A stretch of DNA of 64,000 nt from Paracoccus sp. MBLB3053 (GCF_031822435.1 NZ_JAVQLW010000001.1:2489501-2553500), one strand, 5' to 3'; positions 33,198 to 42,166 are shown, numbered from the stretch's first letter. The notes: generated from the letters alone by a model not told the origin. Numbers and translations: made by a program.

Positions 33198-34559
33198 ATG
33201 AACCAACCACAAAGCTGGGAAGCCCGAGCCGAGGAATATTCCCTCTACGGCTTTACCGACATGCCGTCAGTGCATCAGCGGGGCACGGTCGTCGTGACCC
33301 ATGGCGAAGGGCCATATATCGTCGATGTGCATGGCCGCCGTTATCTCGACGCGAATTCCGGGCTTTGGAACATGGTCGCAGGCTTCGACCACAAAGGGTT
33401 GATCGAGGCGGCCAAGGCCCAGTATGACCGCTTCCCCGGCTACCACGCCTTCTTCGGCCGCATGTCCGATCAGACCGTGATGCTGTCGGAAAAGCTCGTC
33501 GAGGTATCGCCCTTCGCGCACGGCCGGGTGTTCTACACCAACTCGGGCTCAGAGGCGAATGACACGATGGTCAAGATCCTGTGGTTCCTGCACGGTGCCG
33601 AGGGCAAGCCGCAAAAGCGCAAGATCCTGACGCGCTGGAACGGCTATCATGGCGTGACCGCGGTGTCGGCCAGTATGACCGGCAAGCCCTACAATTCGGT
33701 CTTCGGCCTGCCTTTGCCCGGCTTCCTGCACCTGACCTGCCCGCATTACTGGCGCTTTGGCGAAGAGGGCGAAACCGAAGAGCAATTCGTCAAGCGCCTT
33801 GCCAAGGAACTGGAAGACACGATCGAGCGCGAGGGTGCGGACACCATCGCGGGCTTCTTTGCCGAACCGGTGATGGGCGCCGGCGGGGTTATCCCCCCGG
33901 CCAAGGGCTATTTCCAGGCCATCCTGCCGATCCTGAAAAAGCACGACATCCCGATGATCTCGGATGAGGTCATCTGCGGCTTCGGACGGACGGGGAACAC
34001 CTGGGGCTGCGAAACCTACGATTACATGCCCGACGCCATCATCTCGTCCAAGAACCTGACGGCGGGCCTGTTCCCCATGGGCGCGGTCATCCTTGGGCCC
34101 GAGCTTGCGAACCGCGTCCAGAATGCGATCGAGGCGATCGAGGAGTTTCCGCATGGCTTCACCGCCTCGGGTCATCCGGTCGGCTGCGCGATCGCGCTGA
34201 AGGCCATCGACGTGGTGATGAACGAGGGGCTGGCGGAGAACGTTCGCAACCTCGCCCCCCGCTTCGAGGAAGGGCTGCAGCGGCTCGCCCAGAAGCCGAA
34301 TATCGGCGAATATCGCGGCATCGGCTTCATGTGGGCCCTGGAGGCAGTCAAGGACAAGGCGACCAAGACCCCCTTCGACGGTAACCTGTCGGTCAGCGAG
34401 CGCATCGCAAACACCTGCACCGACCTGGGCCTGATCTGCCGGCCCCTGGGGCAATCCGTCGTGCTCTGCCCGCCCTTCATCCTCACCGAGGGGCAGATGG
34501 ACGAAATGTTCGACAAGCTCGAAAAGGCACTCGACAAGGTCTTCGCCGAAGTGGCGTGA
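33198..34559 (+). CDS. Class III (omega) aminotransferase (453 aa)
   Basis: PLP-dependent transaminase of the omega-amino acid/amine:pyruvate type. The PLP lysine is Lys285 in SSKNLTAGLFP. The aldimine-site Asp is in ISDEVICGFGRTG. NSGSEANDTMVK and the N-terminal FTDMPSVHQRG also match. It resembles the taurine/putrescine/beta-alanine-pyruvate group, and the true amine donor cannot be settled by reading. CACGGAGG precedes the ATG. A GGGGCGG...CCGCCCC hairpin follows the stop. No amine-catabolic partners flank it. Confidence 0.9.
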   Translation: MNQPQSWEARAEEYSLYGFTDMPSVHQRGTVVVTHGEGPYIVDVHGRRYLDANSGLWNMVAGFDHKGLIEAAKAQYDRFPGYHAFFGRMSDQTVMLSEKLVEVSPFAHGRVFYTNSGSEANDTMVKILWFLHGAEGKPQKRKILTRWNGYHGVTAVSASMTGKPYNSVFGLPLPGFLHLTCPHYWRFGEEGETEEQFVKRLAKELEDTIEREGADTIAGFFAEPVMGAGGVIPPAKGYFQAILPILKKHDIPMISDEVICGFGRTGNTWGCETYDYMPDAIISSKNLTAGLFPMGAVILGPELANRVQNAIEAIEEFPHGFTASGHPVGCAIALKAIDVVMNEGLAENVRNLAPRFEEGLQRLAQKPNIGEYRGIGFMWALEAVKDKATKTPFDGNLSVSERIANTCTDLGLICRPLGQSVVLCPPFILTEGQMDEMFDKLEKALDKVFAEVA

Positions 34560-34636
34560 ACATCAGGGGGCGGCCCGGTCGCAATCGGTCCGCCCCAATT
34601 GTCAACGAATGTATGATCGGCGGGCGGAAGCGAACC

Positions 34637-34906
34637 CTACCAGGGATCGCCCCCTCCCAGCACCGCGCGCGCCATCACCACGCGCTGAGGTGCGATCCCC
34701 TCCGCTTGAGCGAAGTCCAGCACCCTGCGGTCATTCTCCAGCAGGAAATCAAGGATGAACTGCCCGAATTCGGGGCGTCCTGCCATGGCCTTCAGCCCGG
34801 CCACGTCGCTACCCGATTGTGCAAGCAGGGCCGAGACCAGTTCGGCCTCGCCGGCGATATGCACGAATCCGCGATCCGCGATGTCGCGTGCTTCCGTTGG
34901 AGTCAT
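34637..34906 (-). CDS. DUF3572 family protein (89 aa)
   Basis: Small cytosolic protein of the alphaproteobacterial DUF3572 family. Hallmarks are ARDIADRGFVHIAGEAELV and RPEFGQFILDFLLENDRRVLDFA. It is predicted fully helical and its function is unknown. It is divergent from the PleD-like gene with a 109-bp gap. This neighbourhood (DUF3572 next to pleD) recurs in the order, which suggests an old association rather than a proven link. Confidence 0.9.
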   Translation of the reverse strand: MTPTEARDIADRGFVHIAGEAELVSALLAQSGSDVAGLKAMAGRPEFGQFILDFLLENDRRVLDFAQAEGIAPQRVVMARAVLGGGDPW

Positions 34907-35015
34907 CTGTCCTCACGTGATCCGGGTTCGCGGGGCCAAACGCGGCGGCGGAAACCCTTTCTTAAACAATTGGGGCGAAAGATGCGTTCACGAGCAGAAG
35001 GTGTAAAGCAGACAG

Positions 35016-36419
35016 ATGAATATCGCAGGACGCATCCTCGTCGCAGACGGCGTTCCCACCACCCGCATCACGACCAAAGTCAAACTGGCCGCGGCCTGCT
35101 ACGACGTTTCGGTCACTGCCTCCGGTCAGGAGGCACTTCGCCTTGCAGCGACTGTCCATCCCCATATCGTCCTGATTGGCGCAACCCTGTCCGACATGAC
35201 AGCGGCGGAGCTCTGCCAGGCATTGCGCGCCCGCCCCGGGGGGGCCGATCTGCCGGTGCTGGTGCAAGCGCAGGGCGGCGAGCGGATCGGCGCGTTGCGG
35301 GCTGGCGCATCGGCCCTGATCGATTCCGTCGGCGACGACCTCACGCTTCTTGCCCGCATTCGCGGTCTCATCCGGGCCGACAATGGCAGTGAACTTGTAC
35401 CGCTGTCCGTCGCGGGTATGGCGGAAACGGCGCTGCCGTTTCGTGGCAGCCTTCAGGCCCGTGCGCTCTGCATCACGCACCACCCCGCAACGGCATTGGG
35501 CTGGAGGCTCGCGCTGCAGGACCGTCTGCAACTCCCCATTTCGATCAGCGATCCCGAACGTGCCCTTGCGGATGCAGCCCGTGGCGACGTGCCCGACCTC
35601 TACCTCATCGCCGCCGATATGAAGCAGCCGGGGGAAGGGTTGCGCCTGCTGTCAGAATTGCGCTCGCGGCCGGTCTCTCGCGACGCGGCCTTCGTCGTGC
35701 TGCTTGCGAACAGCAGGCTCGACCTTGCGCCTGTTGCCCTGGATCTGGGGGCCGGAGACGTTCTGCCCGCGGAGATTTCCGGACCGACCATGGCGGCCGA
35801 GGCGGCGATCCGACTTGAGGCGCAGATCGAGCGCAAACGCGATTCCGATCGGCGCAGGCAGGAAAGCAGGCGCAACATGCTCTGGGCGATGATTGATCCA
35901 CTGACCGGACTTTACAACCGGCGCTTTGCATTGCCTCGACTGGAAACCATGTTCGCTGAAGCCGGACAGGCGGCAGCTGCGCTTTCTGTCATGGTCCTGG
36001 ATCTCGACCGGTTCAAGCAGGTCAACGATCTGTTTGGCCATGCGGCCGGCGACGCCGTTCTAGCCGCCACGGCCCGGAGGCTGGAAGCGGCCCTGCCCGA
36101 GGGCGCATTACTTGCCCGCCTCGGGGGCGAAGAATTTCTCGTCGTGATCGCCGATTGTTCCGCGGGCCGTGCTTCGGAACTGGCCGAGAACATGCGCAGG
36201 AACATCGCCTCCCAGCCAATTCCCCTGCCAGCAGGCTGCGGCAGGAGCGAGGCATCGGTCACAATTTCAACGGGAATCGCGATCCACGAACCTTTCCTTT
36301 CTGAAGGCGAAGCAGGTGGAACCACGTCCTTGCTTGCCCGGGCCGACCGCGCCTTGTTCCGCGCGAAATCGGCCGGACGAAACCGGGTCGTGCTGGACAC
36401 AGCCCCGCTCGCGGCCTGA
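35016..36419 (+). CDS. pleD: PleD-like diguanylate cyclase with degenerate receivers (467 aa)
   Basis: Domain order REC-REC-GGDEF, as in PleD, which makes c-di-GMP at the poles to drive cell differentiation. The GGDEF domain is intact: DPLTGLYNRRF, DLDRFKQVNDLFGHAAGD and GGEEF at 370-374. REC1 (about 5-125) has lost the phosphoacceptor: the position of the usual Asp is Gly55 in IVLIGATL, one acidic-pocket residue is Ala10 and the TKP lysine motif is absent. REC2 is also degenerate. The product-inhibition RxxD is replaced by PEGA at 361-364. It likely cyclises GTP but is not switched by phosphorylation. Confidence 0.85.
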   Translation: MNIAGRILVADGVPTTRITTKVKLAAACYDVSVTASGQEALRLAATVHPHIVLIGATLSDMTAAELCQALRARPGGADLPVLVQAQGGERIGALRAGASALIDSVGDDLTLLARIRGLIRADNGSELVPLSVAGMAETALPFRGSLQARALCITHHPATALGWRLALQDRLQLPISISDPERALADAARGDVPDLYLIAADMKQPGEGLRLLSELRSRPVSRDAAFVVLLANSRLDLAPVALDLGAGDVLPAEISGPTMAAEAAIRLEAQIERKRDSDRRRQESRRNMLWAMIDPLTGLYNRRFALPRLETMFAEAGQAAAALSVMVLDLDRFKQVNDLFGHAAGDAVLAATARRLEAALPEGALLARLGGEEFLVVIADCSAGRASELAENMRRNIASQPIPLPAGCGRSEASVTISTGIAIHEPFLSEGEAGGTTSLLARADRALFRAKSAGRNRVVLDTAPLAA

Positions 36420-36512
36420 GCAACTTTCCCCCTGTCAGCATGCGACACTTGCCGCGCTTTTCTTTCGGCCGATGCGCGCCTAGATTTGCAGCACGCAAGA
36501 GGAGGAACGGCA

Positions 36513-36926
36513 ATGTCCGGAATTCAGGCTGCCGCGGCCGAAAGACCGCTGAAACCCGCGATGCTCCGAGGTGCTGCGCGGCACTGTCCCGCCTGCGGCA
36601 AGGGCAAGCTTTTCCGGGGTTATCTGACGATTGTCGATCGCTGTGACACCTGCGGCGAGGAGCTTCATCACCAGCGGACCGATGACGGGCCGGCCTATCT
36701 GACCATCCTGCTTGTGTCGCATCTGGTTGCGCCACTGCTTCTGGCGGTCTACATGGCTTATCGGCCGTCGCCCATGTCTCTTCTGATCGGGTTCAGCCTT
36801 GGCGCAATCATCCTGTCGCTGGTGCTTCTGCCCGTGATCAAGGGCGGATTCGTCGGTTTCCAATGGGCGCGCCGCATGCATGGCTTTGGTGCCAAGGCCC
36901 GGCCCGCAGAGGCTGCCGCATTATGA
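36513..36926 (+). CDS. DUF983 zinc-ribbon membrane protein (137 aa)
   Basis: A four-cysteine ribbon (CPACGKGKLFRGYL, then CDTCGEEL) precedes two membrane helices around residues 63-85 and 92-112. This is the DUF983 layout, of unknown function, common next to cytochrome oxidase or Nudix genes. GGAGGAACGG precedes the ATG at 36513; an in-frame TTG nine codons earlier is less likely. The stop overlaps the Nudix start as ATGA. Confidence 0.88.
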   Translation: MSGIQAAAAERPLKPAMLRGAARHCPACGKGKLFRGYLTIVDRCDTCGEELHHQRTDDGPAYLTILLVSHLVAPLLLAVYMAYRPSPMSLLIGFSLGAIILSLVLLPVIKGGFVGFQWARRMHGFGAKARPAEAAAL

Positions 36927-37615
36927 ACATCCCATCCGGCGGGCAGAAAATCCGCGATGCCGCAACCATCATCCTGCTCGATCGGACGGCCCCGGATGAA
37001 CCCGCAGTCCTGATGGGGCAGCGCGGGACTGCAGCCGCGTTCATGCCGTCTAAATACGTCTTTCCGGGCGGAGCGGTCGACGAGGCCGATGCCGAGGTCG
37101 AACTGTCCAAGCCGGTCGATCCGCTGCTGCGCAGGCTTCTCGCAGCCGAACCGCGGCGGGACGCGCCGGTCTCGCCCGAGGCGATCGTTACAGCGGCATT
37201 GCGGGAACTGGCCGAGGAAACCGGGCTGCTCACCAAGGGCACAGGACCTGCGCCGGCGCGCTGGGATCATTACGCGAATGCCGGGCTTGCCCCGAACCCG
37301 AACGGGTTGATCTATCTCTTTCGCGCCATAACGCCGCCCGGCCGAACCCGACGGTTCGACGCCCGCTTCCTGCTTCTCGATGCCGAAAGCCTTCACGGTG
37401 ATCGCAATGATTTCAGCTTGGCCTGCGACGAGCTTTCCCATCTGCACTGGGTTCCCCTGTCGCAGGCCCGCGCACTCGACCTGCCCTTCATCACCGAAGT
37501 GGTTCTGGCCGAAATCTCGGCCATGATCGGCCGCGGCGGGCCACTGAGCCAACCGCAAACCGTCCCCTTCTTCGACAATCAGGACTGCGAGCCGCGCTTC
37601 CTTCAGATTACCTGA
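36923..37615 (+). CDS. Nudix hydrolase (230 aa)
   Basis: Cleaves a nucleoside-diphosphate-linked substrate. The Nudix box is split: PGGAVD at about residues 48-53, an insert of ~45 residues, then TAALRELAEETGLL. This long-insert form resembles the NUDT19-like CoA/FAD-type subgroup. The N-terminus has AATIILLDR and VLMGQRG, the usual first strands. It is co-translated with the DUF983 gene. Its substrate is not deducible. Confidence 0.88.
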   Translation: MNIPSGGQKIRDAATIILLDRTAPDEPAVLMGQRGTAAAFMPSKYVFPGGAVDEADAEVELSKPVDPLLRRLLAAEPRRDAPVSPEAIVTAALRELAEETGLLTKGTGPAPARWDHYANAGLAPNPNGLIYLFRAITPPGRTRRFDARFLLLDAESLHGDRNDFSLACDELSHLHWVPLSQARALDLPFITEVVLAEISAMIGRGGPLSQPQTVPFFDNQDCEPRFLQIT

Positions 37616-37618
37616 CCG

Positions 37619-38389
37619 CTACGCCCCCCGGAAACGAGGCGCACGTTTTTCAAGAAACGACGCGACACCTTCCGCGAAATCCGCGGTCGCGGTCATTTGT
37701 GCCTGCAGTTTCGCCTCCAGTGCCAGCTGCGCGGCCAGATCGTTCGCCGCCGAACCGCGCACCGCTTCGCGTATCGCCACGAAGGACCGCGTTGCACCCC
37801 GTGCAAGCGTCGCGGCTCGGGACCCGACGATCTTGCCAAGTTCGGCATCCGGCACGGCTTCCCAGATCATTCCCCATTCGACCGCCTGCCGCGCCGGAAC
37901 GGGCTCGGCGAGCAGCATTGCGCCCATTGATCTGGCCATGCCGATGGTGCGGGGCAGGATGAACGTTCCGCCCGCATCGGGGATAAGCCCGATCCGGCTG
38001 AATGCCTGGACGAAGCTTGCACTTTCCGCGGCGATCACGATATCGGCCGCCAGCGCGAGATTGGCCCCCGCCCCTGCCGCGACACCATTGACCGCGGCGA
38101 TGACAGGGACCGGCGCGTTGATGATCGCAGCCAGCATCGGCTCGTATTCCTCGCGCAACACGCGCTCGGCGTCGAGACCGGCGGTCGCATCGGACAGATC
38201 CTGCCCCGAACAAAAGGCACGACCGCTGCCGGTCAGGACGGCGCAGCGCGTGCCTTCGGGCAGGTCGGCAAAAGCTTCGGTGATCTCTGCCCGCATCCGG
38301 CTGTTCAGGGCATTCATCACCTCGGGCCGGTTCAGCGCGATCGTGGCAATGCCCTGCTCGCAGGAAATCGTGATGGTCTGATGGTTCAT
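37619..38389 (-). CDS. Enoyl-CoA hydratase/isomerase, PaaG-like (256 aa)
   Basis: Crotonase-fold enzyme. The oxyanion-hole segments are SGRAFCSGQDLSD and NGVAAGAGANLALAADIV. The LIPDAGGTFILPR segment has Asp in the catalytic position, typical of PaaG-type ring-opening isomerases and some hydratases. The C-terminal EGVASFLEKRAPRF is classical. TGGGAGGAAGC precedes the ATG at 38389. It is not in a paa cluster, so a beta-oxidation role is as likely as phenylacetate degradation. Confidence 0.88.
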   Translation of the reverse strand: MNHQTITISCEQGIATIALNRPEVMNALNSRMRAEITEAFADLPEGTRCAVLTGSGRAFCSGQDLSDATAGLDAERVLREEYEPMLAAIINAPVPVIAAVNGVAAGAGANLALAADIVIAAESASFVQAFSRIGLIPDAGGTFILPRTIGMARSMGAMLLAEPVPARQAVEWGMIWEAVPDAELGKIVGSRAATLARGATRSFVAIREAVRGSAANDLAAQLALEAKLQAQMTATADFAEGVASFLEKRAPRFRGA

Positions 38390-38453
38390 GCTTCCTCCCA
38401 GGGTTCGGGGCATCCTGACCGGGCGGGTCAGAGGACGGAAGCGCGACCTCGCG

Positions 38454-38906
38454 TCAATCCTTCATCAGGCGATCCAGGCGTTTGCGTTCTTCGGGTGAAA
38501 GCGTGGTCGTCTCGATCTCGGAAGCGGCGCGGCTGCGCACGAACCGCCATCCGATCAGAAGCGCGATCAGCGCCATTGCAGGACCGGCAAGATAAAGCAG
38601 CAAGTTGATACCCCGCGCGCGAGGCTCGAACAGCACATATTCGCCAAAGCGATCGGTCACGGCCTCGACCGCCTGATCATTGCTGTCCCCCGCAACAAGC
38701 CTTTCGCGCAGGTATAGGCGCAGATCCCGGCTGATGGCAGCATTGGATTCGTCGATCGTCTCGCCCTGACAGACCGGGCAGCGCAGGATCTTGGAAATCT
38801 CGCGGGCGCGCGCCTCGAGCGTCGGGTCGGCCAGCATTTCATCCGGTTGTACCGCCCAAGCAGGAACGGAGATCAAAAGGGCAAGGCAAATCAGAAAGAC
38901 GCGCAT
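38454..38906 (-). CDS. ccmH: Cytochrome c maturation protein CcmH (150 aa)
   Basis: Thiol-redox protein that reduces apocytochrome c in the periplasm. A signal peptide (MRVFLICLALLISVPAWA) is followed by the redox motif LRCPVCQGETIDES. A second membrane helix near residues 103-120 (LLLYLAGPAMALIALLIGW) anchors it. It is the short, CcmH N-domain form without the TPR part. The start at 38906 leaves 4 bp after ccmF; an ATG six codons upstream would overlap ccmF. Confidence 0.93.
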   Translation of the reverse strand: MRVFLICLALLISVPAWAVQPDEMLADPTLEARAREISKILRCPVCQGETIDESNAAISRDLRLYLRERLVAGDSNDQAVEAVTDRFGEYVLFEPRARGINLLLYLAGPAMALIALLIGWRFVRSRAASEIETTTLSPEERKRLDRLMKD

Positions 38907-38910
38907 CGGA

Positions 38911-40872
38911 TCACTCAGCCGCATTCAACTGCGCCATCTGGCGCTTGGCGCCTGCGGCAACGCGATATCGGCGGTCGGAAAGGCTGATCAGCCCGCCAAG
39001 CGCCATCAGCGTCGCACCCAGCCAGATCCAGCTGGCAAAGGGCTTGATATAGGTCCGAACTGCCCAGCCCCCGCCAAGCTGCTCATCGCCGATTACCAGG
39101 TAAAGGTCGCGAAACAGGCCATTCTGAATCGCGGCTTCGGTCGTCGGCATGGCCTGGACCGGGTAGACCCGCTTTTCGGGATGGAGACGCGCCACTTCGC
39201 GACCTCCCTTCTCGACCTTCATCGTGGCAACCGTCGCCTCATAGTTCGGGCCGGGCTGCTCGACGACTGCCTCCAGCGTGACTGTATAACCCGCGACCTC
39301 GAAACTGTCGCCCAATTGGGCGATGCGGATATCCTCGACCTGCCAAGCCATGAGCAGGCTGACGCCGATGAAGGTGACCCCAAGACCCGCATGCGAGACC
39401 GCCTTGCCCCAGTCTGCCCGAGGCAGTCGGCCAAGACGGGCGAGGCCCGAGCTGCCTGCGCGCAATCGCAGATCCACCGCGGCACCTGCGACCAGCCACG
39501 AACCCAGCCCCGCGCCGATCACGGCAAGTGCAGAATGCCCGGTCGATACGGCATAGACCAGGGCCATCACTGCGGCAGCAAGGACCAGCGCCGGCCGCAG
39601 CGATCGCGCTGCCTTGCCAGGCTTGGCCCGTTTCCAGGGGACGATCGCCCCCAGCGGCAGGACGATCGCCAAGACGATCATGAAGGGCGTGAATGCCTTG
39701 TCGAAGAAGGGGGGGCCAACGGAAAGCTTCCGATCCCAAAGCATTTCGGCCAGCAGCGGCCAGACCGTCCCGATGAAGACAACAAAGGCCGCCACCGCCA
39801 GCAGGATGTTGTTCAGGATCAACCCCCCTTCCCGCGAAATGGGTGAAAACACTCCCTTGGCCTGCATTGATGTCGCCCGGAACGAAAACAGGCTCAGCGC
39901 ACCACCGACGAAAACGGCGAGAATCGCCAGGATGAAAACACCGCGTTCTGGATCATTCGCGAAGCTGTGGACCGACGTGATGACGCCCGAGCGCACAATG
40001 AAGGTACCGATCAGCGAAAACCCGAATGCCATGATGGCAAGCAGGATGGTCCAGCTTTTCAGAACCTCGCGCTTCTCGACCACGATGGCGGAATGAAGCA
40101 AGGCAGCCGCAAGCAGCCAGGGCATGAAACTGGCGTTTTCGACCGGATCCCAGAACCAGAACCCGCCCCAGCCCAACTCGTAATAGGCCCACCACGAACC
40201 CAGCGCGATACCGATGGTCAGAAACACCCAGGCCGCAAGCGTCCAGGGCCTGACCCATCGGGCCCATGCGGCGTCCACCCGTCCTTCGATCAGCGCCGCA
40301 ACCGCGAAGCTGAAGGCGACCGACAAGCCCACATAACCGAGGTAGAGGAAGGGCGGGTGGAACGCGAGCCCCGGATCCTGAAGTAGCGGATTGAGATCGC
40401 GCCCGTTGAAGGGTGCGCTTTCCAGTCTCAGGAACGGGTTCGAGGTGAACAGGATGAAGGCAAGGAATGCCACACCGATCGCTCCCTGAACCGAAAGTAC
40501 CCTTGCCCGGAGACTGGGTGGAAGGTTTTCGTCAAAGATCGCTACCGCCGCGCCGAATAGCGCAAGGATCAACACCCACAGCAGCATCGAGCCCTCGTGG
40601 TTCCCCCAGACGCCCGAGATCTTGTAGATCATCGGCTTGGCCGTATGGGAGTTCTCGAAGACGAGCCTGACCGAGAAATCCGAGGAAACGAATGCCGCCG
40701 TCAGCGCGGCGAAGGACAGACCGATCAGCCCGAACTGGGCGATGGCCGCAGGCCGGGCGCTGTCGATCCAACCGGTCCATCCCTTTGCCGCGCCCAGCAT
40801 CGGCACGATCATCTGGAACATGGCCACGGCCAAGGCAAGTATCAGGGCAAAGTGGCCAAGTTCCGCATTCAT
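38911..40872 (-). CDS. ccmF: Heme lyase subunit CcmF (653 aa)
   Basis: Large inner-membrane protein that ligates heme to apocytochrome c together with CcmH. About 15 membrane helices are predicted. The heme-handling WWD-type motif WGGFWFWDPVENASFMPWL lies near residue 235, flanked by conserved His residues. A periplasmic domain (VEDIRIAQLGDSFEVAGYTVTLE) is in the last quarter. GAGGAGAA precedes the ATG at 40872. Between this gene and ccmE sit two lysis-type genes that do not belong to cytochrome maturation. Confidence 0.95.
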   Translation of the reverse strand: MNAELGHFALILALAVAMFQMIVPMLGAAKGWTGWIDSARPAAIAQFGLIGLSFAALTAAFVSSDFSVRLVFENSHTAKPMIYKISGVWGNHEGSMLLWVLILALFGAAVAIFDENLPPSLRARVLSVQGAIGVAFLAFILFTSNPFLRLESAPFNGRDLNPLLQDPGLAFHPPFLYLGYVGLSVAFSFAVAALIEGRVDAAWARWVRPWTLAAWVFLTIGIALGSWWAYYELGWGGFWFWDPVENASFMPWLLAAALLHSAIVVEKREVLKSWTILLAIMAFGFSLIGTFIVRSGVITSVHSFANDPERGVFILAILAVFVGGALSLFSFRATSMQAKGVFSPISREGGLILNNILLAVAAFVVFIGTVWPLLAEMLWDRKLSVGPPFFDKAFTPFMIVLAIVLPLGAIVPWKRAKPGKAARSLRPALVLAAAVMALVYAVSTGHSALAVIGAGLGSWLVAGAAVDLRLRAGSSGLARLGRLPRADWGKAVSHAGLGVTFIGVSLLMAWQVEDIRIAQLGDSFEVAGYTVTLEAVVEQPGPNYEATVATMKVEKGGREVARLHPEKRVYPVQAMPTTEAAIQNGLFRDLYLVIGDEQLGGGWAVRTYIKPFASWIWLGATLMALGGLISLSDRRYRVAAGAKRQMAQLNAAE

Positions 40873-40957
40873 TGGCTTCTCCTCATAGCTGGGCAGAGAA
40901 TAGCGGCGCCAAGCCGGGCAAGCCAGCCCCACCGACGCCGCACCTGGCGCGGAGAAA

Positions 40958-41488
40958 TCACATCCTCGCTGTTTCGGCTATCCAGTCGCGCAAGGCGGCG
41001 TTGTCGCCGAACGGATCGGACGCGATGAAACTCGGCCTTGCTTCAGGTTGCGGAACGTCCGGATCTGCGGTCTTCGCCGCCTTGAAGGGGCGATGGTTAC
41101 GCAGGTAATGGGTTTCCCGGGCCCCGAAGTAAAAGCTGATGATCGCACCCAAGAGCCACCACATCGGTTCGGGAACGAGGTTCAAGTTCTCCATGCGGAG
41201 GCCGAAGCCGACCGGCTCGACCATGGCATAGATGAACAGACCGACCGTCCCCATGGTCAGCATGGGTCGTGGCAACCGGTTCAGGCCATTCACGAAATCG
41301 TCGAACCGACCGCGCGGTTGAGCGGAGAATTCGCCCGTATATTGGCTGAGGGATTGCGAGAATGCCTTCTCGTCAAGCTCCATCCGGCGGGTCGCGTTCT
41401 GGTGGAAGACCTCGGCGACGCCGGTTGCCGCATTGGCCACGGACGAAATGGCCGAACTTGCCCCCATGAACCGGTCGATCATCCCCAT
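40958..41488 (-). CDS. GTA-type holin (3TM family, 176 aa)
   Basis: Matches the 'holin of 3TMs for gene-transfer release' family. Membrane segments are around RPMLTMGTVGLFIYAMVEP and PMWWLLGAIISFYFGARET; the N-terminal helix (SSAISSVANAATGVAEVFH) is amphipathic. The C-terminus is hydrophilic, with RDWIAETARM. The start at 41488 has GAGGG seven bases upstream; an ATG two codons later forms ATGA with the endolysin stop. Holins permeabilise the inner membrane so the endolysin can reach the wall. In Rhodobacter capsulatus an endolysin-holin pair outside the main GTA cluster releases GTA particles. Confidence 0.85.
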   Translation of the reverse strand: MGMIDRFMGASSAISSVANAATGVAEVFHQNATRRMELDEKAFSQSLSQYTGEFSAQPRGRFDDFVNGLNRLPRPMLTMGTVGLFIYAMVEPVGFGLRMENLNLVPEPMWWLLGAIISFYFGARETHYLRNHRPFKAAKTADPDVPQPEARPSFIASDPFGDNAALRDWIAETARM

Positions 41489-42090
41489 GCCGACACCCTC
41501 GCCCGATGCTCGCTCAGCGTCAGGTGATATTTCGCCGAGATGAACTCCTCTGCGCGGGTGATCCACCCCCCCTTCCCGCCAGAGTTCGAACGGGCAAACT
41601 TGCGGCTGGCCGGGCGGGCATCTGCCAGCGCGTAATAATAGTTGCGCCGCGCGATCCCGTAGGCATCCGCAAAATGGGAAGGTGCTGCGGCATCAGCCGA
41701 CCGCGTCGCAAGTATCGTGACCGGCCCGATGACGCCATCATCATCCGCGGCAAACCCCATGCGCGTCACAAGACGTTGCAGGATCTTGACCGCATTTCCG
41801 CCAGCATTGACGTACATATCGAACACCGATGCCTGAATAGATCTGGGAAGCTCGCCCAACCGGGGGCGGCGAAAATATTCCTCGACAAAGATGCGGGCGG
41901 CCTCATCGGCACGCAGCGCCTTCACATCGGCGAGATCCGTCCGGCCATCGCCATTCGTATCCAGCCCGAGCCGCCGCAACGTGGCAAGCGTCACGCCATG
42001 TTTGGTTGCGCCGCCAGGATCATCAGGATCGTTTACGAAACCACCTTCGCGCGCGACGATCTCCGCGGCGATCTGTTCGACTGTCTTCAT
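41479..42090 (-). CDS. GTA-type endolysin, glycoside hydrolase family 108 (203 aa)
   Basis: Murein hydrolase. The catalytic glutamate is Glu15 in AREGGFVNDPDDPGGATKHGVT, the family-108 signature. A second, peptidoglycan-binding-like part follows with FDMYVNAGGNAVKILQRL and DDDGVIGPVTILA. There is no signal peptide, so export depends on the overlapping holin gene. AAGGAGCTGGC precedes the ATG. A perfect CtrA box lies 46 bp upstream. It sits between ccmE and ccmF, with no phage structural genes nearby. Confidence 0.9.
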   Translation of the reverse strand: MKTVEQIAAEIVAREGGFVNDPDDPGGATKHGVTLATLRRLGLDTNGDGRTDLADVKALRADEAARIFVEEYFRRPRLGELPRSIQASVFDMYVNAGGNAVKILQRLVTRMGFAADDDGVIGPVTILATRSADAAAPSHFADAYGIARRNYYYALADARPASRKFARSNSGGKGGWITRAEEFISAKYHLTLSEHRARVSAWG

Positions 42091-42111
42091 GCCAGCTCCT
42101 TCAGCAGAACT

Positions 42112-42126
42112 GGCAGCAACGCTGCC
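42112..42126. repeat. Small hairpin in the endolysin leader
   Basis: GGCAGC-AAC-GCTGCC, a perfect 6-bp stem between the CtrA box and the endolysin ribosome site; possible regulatory structure in the 5' leader. Confidence 0.4.
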
Positions 42127-42135
42127 GTCAGGCAG

Positions 42136-42150
42136 TTAACCCATCCTTAA
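42136..42150. promoter_or_regulatory. Perfect CtrA box in front of the endolysin-holin cassette
   Basis: TTAA-CCCATCC-TTAA, exact match to the TTAA-N7-TTAA consensus, in the 76-bp gap between ccmE and the endolysin gene. A clear -10 element is not visible. Confidence 0.7.
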
Positions 42151-42166
42151 CCTTGCGTGCGTTGCA

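Noticed and set aside
40958..42090. Endolysin/holin pair read as a prophage remnant
   Set aside because: No integrase, capsid or tail genes and no att-like repeats; holin type and CtrA box fit a GTA lysis cassette better.
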